Of a DNA stretch of 16,600 nt, positions 12,669 to 16,600 are shown in pieces. The DNA comes from an uncultured Acetatifactor sp. (GTDB lineage: Bacteria > Bacillota > Clostridia > Lachnospirales > Lachnospiraceae): the NCBI GenBank assembly GCA_910586835.1, contig CAJUJU010000074.1, positions 1-16,600 of the forward strand, written 5' to 3'. Each line of letters opens with the position of its first letter. Within the stretch, counting starts at the first letter, position 1. Under the pieces are notes generated by a model that was not told the origin of the DNA, searched no databases, and saw only the letters and a program-made list of their open reading frames with translations. The position numbers and the translations under genes are program-made.

Positions 12669-13822
12669 TTCCATGCCTTCACGCTCTTCTCCAATCGTTC
12701 CAGCCCCTCTTTCAGTCTCTCTCTCGGGCAGGCTGTGTTCATACGGATAAATTGCCTGCCGGGAGCACCGTACTCTTCCCCTTCCGTCAGGTACAGCCCG
12801 CTGTGCGCCCTGATGAACCGCACCAGCTCTCCGGCATCCTTCGTCACACCGCCGCAGTCCAGCCACAGAAGATAGGTGGCATGGGAAGGCACCACACTGA
12901 TCTCAGACAGGTGTTCTTGTATAAAATCCCGCACATACTGCTTGTTTTCCGCCAGATATTTTCTTGCTTCTTCCAGCCAGCTCTCTCCCTGTTCAAAGGC
13001 CGCCACCGCCCCACAGACGGCAAAGCTGTTCGGCTCCGCAATCTCGTCCGTATTCAGCCCCCGGTTTACCTTATGGCGAAGCACCGGGTTGGGCACCATC
13101 ACCGCAGCCGTCTGAAGTCCGGGAATGCCGAAGGTTTTGGTGGGTGCGATACAGGTAATACTGTTCTCCCGGCAGACCTCAGATACCGAAGCAAAGGGCA
13201 CATACTCGTATCCCGGATCCGTCAGATCGCAGTGTATCTCGTCCGACAGCACCAGAACATGATGCTTTGCGCAGAGCTCACCAATCCTGGCAAGCGCGTC
13301 TCTGTCCCAGATCTTCCCCACCGGATTGTGCGGATTACAGAGTATCATCATGGTTGTCTGCGGATCAGACAGTTTTTCCTCCAGATCCTCAAAATCTATC
13401 TCATATTCTCCACCCGCATAGTTCAGCGGGCTCTCCAGGATATTCCGGCCGTTGTTCCGAATGGAATTGAAGAAAATATTGTAAACCGGCGTCTGCACCA
13501 GCACATTCTCCCCCACGGTGGTCATTTTGCGCACCACGCTGGAGATGGCCGGCACCACACCTGTGCAGAAGATCAGCCAGTCCCGCTCAAAAGTAAAATG
13601 ATGTCTGCGGTTCCACCAGCCGATATAAGCCTTATACCAGTCCTCCGTCACCACATGATACCCGAAAATGCCATGTGACACCTGATTCAGTACAGCCTCG
13701 CGGATTCCCGGAGCCGTCTCAAAATCCATATCAGCCACCCACATGGGAAGCTCTCCCTCCGGCACATCCCACTTCAAGGAGCCTGTCCCCCGTCTGTCCT
13801 TAAGCGTATCAAAATCAAACAT
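12656..13822 (-). CDS. MalY/PatB family PLP-dependent C-S beta-lyase / aminotransferase
   Basis: 388 residues, fold-type I PLP enzyme. The opening FDFDTLKDRRGTGSLKWD and ELPMWVADMDF are diagnostic of the MalY/PatB group, which cleaves cystathionine or cysteine S-conjugates to pyruvate, ammonia and a thiol; some members have aminotransferase or regulatory roles. Cofactor motifs: NPHNPVGK, SDEIHCDL, the PLP lysine in TKTFGIPG (Lys229), and the carboxylate-binding Arg in FIRMNTACPR. The start at 13822 puts MFDF at the normal N-terminus; AGGGGG lies 10 bases upstream. In-frame ATGs at 13852 and 13918 lack family-like sequence. The stop is inside the terminator loop. No methionine or cysteine biosynthesis gene is adjacent, so the physiological substrate is open. 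I found no convincing promoter in the 132 bases upstream. Confidence 0.93.
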   Translation of the reverse strand: MFDFDTLKDRRGTGSLKWDVPEGELPMWVADMDFETAPGIREAVLNQVSHGIFGYHVVTEDWYKAYIGWWNRRHHFTFERDWLIFCTGVVPAISSVVRKMTTVGENVLVQTPVYNIFFNSIRNNGRNILESPLNYAGGEYEIDFEDLEEKLSDPQTTMMILCNPHNPVGKIWDRDALARIGELCAKHHVLVLSDEIHCDLTDPGYEYVPFASVSEVCRENSITCIAPTKTFGIPGLQTAAVMVPNPVLRHKVNRGLNTDEIAEPNSFAVCGAVAAFEQGESWLEEARKYLAENKQYVRDFIQEHLSEISVVPSHATYLLWLDCGGVTKDAGELVRFIRAHSGLYLTEGEEYGAPGRQFIRMNTACPRERLKEGLERLEKSVKAWKAGH

Positions 13823-13954
13823 TACCTTGAATCCCCCTGCCCTTTCTGTCATGCCGCGCCTGCCATCAGTCCCGTCAAAGGCCCCAGGCGATAAGCACTT
13901 CCCTTTCCATACCTTCAAACATGCCCACGCCGCAGAAACAATCGGCGCTTCCCT

Positions 13955-14836
13955 TCAGGCCTCCCAGCCGGCCCGGTCGGAGTGCTTCCCGATCTCTCCC
14001 GCCTCAATTCTGGTCTGGTCGATCTTTACCCTGCGACCGTCCATAATCAGCTCCCCGATCCTGTCCGCCCGGATGACCCCGCCCTTCGGATTAAACACAC
14101 TGTCCACCTGCCCCACAATCTCCACATCGGCCTGAGCATACTCAAAAGCCAGGTTCGTGTTGATCAGGCGACAGTTTTTCATCACCAGATTGTCAATATA
14201 GCACATGCCCTGCATGCTTTCAATCGTACAATTGACCAGCGTGATATTTCTGGAATTCCACCCCAGATATTCTCCTGAAATGAAAGAATCATAAACCACA
14301 ATATTGTCCGCATTCCAGAACGCGTCCCGGGAGAGCAGACGTGAATTGCGTATCTCTACATTTTCACTCCCGTCAAAGCTGTAGTTTCCAACCAATGTAA
14401 AATTTTCCGCCTTGATATCCCTGCTGTTCATGGCAAAATAATCGCCTCTGGCCGTCACCTGCTCCATACGGATATCCTGACAGCTCCACAGCGTTTCCGA
14501 AGCATTGGGAAAATCCACATTCTTCAGAACGATCCCCCTTGCGCGCCGGAAGTTTTTCGGAGCCTCAATCACCGTATCCGACACGGAAATATTATCCACA
14601 TACCAAATGCCTGCCCTGGCCATATCAAACAGACTGCAGTTTGTCATCTTTACATTTCGGGTATACCACAGAGGATATTTCCACTTAAAGAGACAGTTGT
14701 CTATCTCCAGATCACTGCACTCCTTCAGAGGCGATTCCCCGTCCGCAAAGGTACAATAACGGATCCTTGCGTCATGGGTATCATACAAGGCCCTCTCTCC
14801 GCTTAAAAACTGCTGTACGATTTCTCTCACTCCCAT
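13955..14836 (-). CDS. DUF3737 family right-handed beta-helix protein
   Basis: About 293 residues built of ~20-residue repeats with a recurring 'NI.V.NC.I' rung pattern (for example LEIDNCLFKWKYPLW, VKMTNCSLFDMARAGIWY, IVVYDSFISGEYLGWNSRNI). The near-constant motifs DGESPLKE, KWKYPLWY and GEYLGWNS are those I recall for DUF3737, a Firmicutes family of unknown function. No signal peptide or membrane segment, so it is probably cytosolic, although beta-helices often bind or act on carbohydrate. Start: AGGAGG is only 2 bases from the ATG at 14836 but 8 bases from an in-frame GTG at 14830, so the true start may be the GTG. A promoter lies upstream, and the MATE gene upstream has no evident terminator. 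Confidence 0.82.
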   Translation of the reverse strand: MGVREIVQQFLSGERALYDTHDARIRYCTFADGESPLKECSDLEIDNCLFKWKYPLWYTRNVKMTNCSLFDMARAGIWYVDNISVSDTVIEAPKNFRRARGIVLKNVDFPNASETLWSCQDIRMEQVTARGDYFAMNSRDIKAENFTLVGNYSFDGSENVEIRNSRLLSRDAFWNADNIVVYDSFISGEYLGWNSRNITLVNCTIESMQGMCYIDNLVMKNCRLINTNLAFEYAQADVEIVGQVDSVFNPKGGVIRADRIGELIMDGRRVKIDQTRIEAGEIGKHSDRAGWEA

Positions 14837-14867
14837 TTCCTCCTGTCTGTCATTCCCTGCATATAAC

Positions 14868-14896
14868 AGTTTACCTTATATTTTACAAAACTGCAA
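14868..14896 (-). promoter_or_regulatory. Promoter of the DUF3737 gene
   Basis: Minus strand -35 TTGCAG (14896-14891), 17-base spacer, -10 TAAACT (14873-14868), giving a ~25-base leader ending in AGGAGG. It lies in the 77-base gap after the MATE gene, where I see no terminator, so read-through from the MATE transcript is also likely. Confidence 0.6.
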
Positions 14897-14913
14897 ATTT
14901 AACTGTCCGAAAA

Positions 14914-16266
14914 TTACTTTTTGCTCAGCCTCTCAAAATTATGCATCCAGTCTGCCCTGAAGAAATAAATCAAAAAGGCGACACAGCTGGTACACCAGGT
15001 CAGCGGATAAGCGCTGAACACCACCTCGATCTGAGGGTAAAAATGCAACGTGGCAGTGATGTAAGTCACCCGCAGCACACACCAGAAGCCCAGCATGATA
15101 AACATGGGAACCGTGGCTTTTCCGGCTCCCCGCATGATCCCGGCCACACAATGGGCAAGCGCCAGCATACAGTAGAACAACGCCTCAACCCGGGCCTGCC
15201 GCACCCCAAAGGCAATCACCTCCGGCGAACTGCTGAACAGTCCGATCAGCACTGGAGCCATAAACCAGAAGCACACACCGATCAGTTCCGCAAGAGACAC
15301 CGAGCAAAGAATCCCAAACCGCACTCCCTTCTTTACCCTGTCATACCTTTTCGCCCCCAGATTCTGCCCTACAAAGGTAGACAACCCCTGCGCAAAACAG
15401 GTAATCGGCAGAAAGGCAAAGCCTTCCACCTTAAAGTAAGCGCCGCAGCCTGCCATGGCATATTGTCCGAAGCTGTTGATGTTGGACTGCACCACGATAT
15501 TTGCCAGCGCAATCACGGAGTTCTGCACCCCGGAGGGCAGCCCGAAACGAACAATACTTTTCAGGCTTTCCATATGAAATCCGATCTCCCTGAGCACCAG
15601 ACGACAGCTCTCCTCCGCCCGCAGCAGCTGTATCAGACACAGCGCCGCGCTGATCGCCTGCGCCGCCACGGTAGCCAGAGCCGCAGCCCACACCCCCAGA
15701 CCAAGGCCCCCCACCAGAATCAGATCCAGCACCACATTGATCATGGAAGACAGGATCAGGTAATACAGCGGATGCCTGCTGTCCCCCACCGCCTGCAGGA
15801 TTCCCACAAAAATGTTATACAGAATAGAAAAAATAGAACCGCAAAAATAAACCCTGAAATAACTGACAGACTGGGGCAGCACATCCCCGGGGGTATTCAT
15901 CCATCTGAGAATAATCGGTGAAAAGACAACTCCCAGAACCGTCAGAATGACTCCCGCAGCCAGCCCGAAGGCCACGTCCGTATGCATGGCCAGACGCATG
16001 CTCTTTTCATTTTTTGCGCCAAACTCCTTTGCAATAATAACTCCGGCTCCCATGGCAACGCCCTGGAAAAAGCCCACCATCATGAAAATAAGACTTCCCG
16101 AAGAGCTCACCGCTGCCAGCGCCTGATCCCCAAGAAATCTTCCCACGATCAGCGAATCAAACGTATTGTATAATTGTTGAAAAATCTGCCCTACCAGAAT
16201 CGGAAGGGCAAAGAAAATGATTTTCTGGTAAACGGAGCCTTCCGTAAGATTATTTTTCCCGTTCAC
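14914..16266 (-). CDS. MATE family multidrug/metabolite efflux transporter
   Basis: 450 residues with about 12 membrane helices in two homologous halves, normal length for the family (about 440-480). Each half opens in the MATE manner: IIFFALPILVGQIFQQLYNTFDSLIVGRFLG (about 16-46) and, in the second half, IVRFGLPSGVQNSVIALANIVVQ (about 238-260). The first-half LYNTFDSLIVG stretch is typical of DinF/NorM-like clostridial members. They export organic cations or metabolites by H+ or Na+ antiport. The start codon is GTG at 16266, with GGAGAGGGAAGG just upstream; no ATG fits better. The substrate cannot be told. Possibly co-transcribed with the DUF3737 gene 77 bases downstream. Confidence 0.94.
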   Translation of the reverse strand: MNGKNNLTEGSVYQKIIFFALPILVGQIFQQLYNTFDSLIVGRFLGDQALAAVSSSGSLIFMMVGFFQGVAMGAGVIIAKEFGAKNEKSMRLAMHTDVAFGLAAGVILTVLGVVFSPIILRWMNTPGDVLPQSVSYFRVYFCGSIFSILYNIFVGILQAVGDSRHPLYYLILSSMINVVLDLILVGGLGLGVWAAALATVAAQAISAALCLIQLLRAEESCRLVLREIGFHMESLKSIVRFGLPSGVQNSVIALANIVVQSNINSFGQYAMAGCGAYFKVEGFAFLPITCFAQGLSTFVGQNLGAKRYDRVKKGVRFGILCSVSLAELIGVCFWFMAPVLIGLFSSSPEVIAFGVRQARVEALFYCMLALAHCVAGIMRGAGKATVPMFIMLGFWCVLRVTYITATLHFYPQIEVVFSAYPLTWCTSCVAFLIYFFRADWMHNFERLSKK

Positions 16267-16545
16267 AGCCTTCCCTCTCCTTCAGCCATTCTGTGACTGC
16301 AACAAAAAGAACCATACTGAAAATAGCCCCGGCTACATCAATAACGGTTCTGTATTACTACTGTTTGTTACTTTTTACCATGAAATATATCACGATTTAC
16401 ACCATAATGACTTGTGTGCCATCTCCTGCCCCGGTCTTCAGGGCGCAGTGCGGCAGCCGCATTCCTGCGTATAAAAACAGGGCCTGTAAAACCTGAACTT
16501 CTGCCTTGCGGCAATTCCATTCAGCTATACCAGAACCCTTTGCAG
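16267..16545. other. Intergenic region between tRNA-Asp and the MATE gene
   Basis: 279 bases without a credible gene. Minus-strand extended -10 TGATATATT (16392-16384) could drive the MATE gene with a ~110-base leader. That leader contains a dyad: AGAACC/GGTTCT (16308-16313, 16346-16351) around TAGCC-CC-GGCTA (16324-16335). Further up, a bulged GC-rich hairpin (16444-16469) lies between the tRNA and the promoter. No strong terminator with a T-run follows tRNA-Asp; only a short ACAG/CTGT stem with a T-tail (16477-16487). Confidence 0.55.
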
Positions 16546-16600
16546 CGACCCAGATCGGACTCGAACCGACGACCTTCGCCGTGACAGGGCGACGCTCTAA
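16546..16600 (-). tRNA. tRNA-Asp (anticodon GTC), 5' end cut off by window edge
   Basis: The minus strand shows the end of the D-arm, the anticodon stem around loop CTGTCAC with anticodon GTC (16585-16583), T-arm GTCGG-TTCGAGT-CCGAT, the 3' acceptor strand CTGGGTC and discriminator G at 16546, the identity base expected for tRNA-Asp. CCA is not encoded. The 5' acceptor strand and first part of the D-arm lie beyond the window. Confidence 0.92.

Noticed and set aside
12844..12930. Possible alternative short ORFs and the convergent nifJ/lyase ends as a mobile-element boundary
   Set aside because: No inverted repeats, transposase or integrase similarity; two ordinary terminators explain the sequence.
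14767..15921. 384-codon plus-strand ORF opposite the MATE gene
   Set aside because: His/Gln/Arg-rich low-quality translation, antisense to a clear 12-helix transporter; no membrane or enzyme features.
16293..16496. 67-codon plus-strand ORF upstream of the MATE gene
   Set aside because: No ribosome site, composition unlike neighbouring proteins, and it overlaps the likely minus-strand promoter and dyad.

Overview
The window looks like chromosomal DNA of an anaerobic Gram-positive Clostridia bacterium, most likely Lachnospiraceae. Evidence: a single-chain pyruvate:ferredoxin oxidoreductase, a two-gene SufC-SufB iron-sulfur system, small families typical of that group (HAAS/DUF1700, DUF6171, DUF3737), strong AGGAGG ribosome sites, tRNAs without encoded CCA, and a moderately GC-rich, C-ending codon style. 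This is inference from gene content; no search was possible.

Layout. 1-507: a cut-off tRNA-Pro with a clear promoter, a C-terminal remnant of a sugar-type solute-binding protein, and a strong terminator. 509-3812 (minus): a tightly overlapping housekeeping operon running THUMP rRNA methyltransferase, amidase-fold membrane protein with lost catalytic residues, RdgB/HAM1 nucleotide-pool cleaner, MJ0936-type phosphodiesterase. 3916-5190 (minus): three small genes (an Asn/Gln-rich 53-residue peptide, a HAAS/DUF1700 membrane protein, a Cys-rich DUF6171 protein) with a 376-base gap rich in palindromes. 5236-5417: tRNA-Arg with its own promoter and terminator. 5435-6910 (minus): a chemotaxis-type receptor with no extracellular sensor domain.

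7165-12568 (plus) is the only plus-strand block: sufC, sufB and then nifJ. The two Suf proteins are an Fe-S scaffold/ATPase pair, and nifJ encodes a consumer of three [4Fe-4S] clusters. The junction between sufB and nifJ is a long hairpin whose 3' arm contains the nifJ ribosome-binding site. 12640-16266 (minus): a MalY/PatB-type C-S lyase, a DUF3737 beta-helix protein and a MATE exporter. A cut-off tRNA-Asp ends the window.

I found no phage, transposon, CRISPR array or obvious defence locus. The observations most worth a second look are the apparently inactive amidase, the hairpin-buried start of nifJ, the overlapping GC-rich pairings in the sufC leader, and the shared 15-base translation-start leader of the Asn/Gln-rich peptide and the DUF1700 gene.
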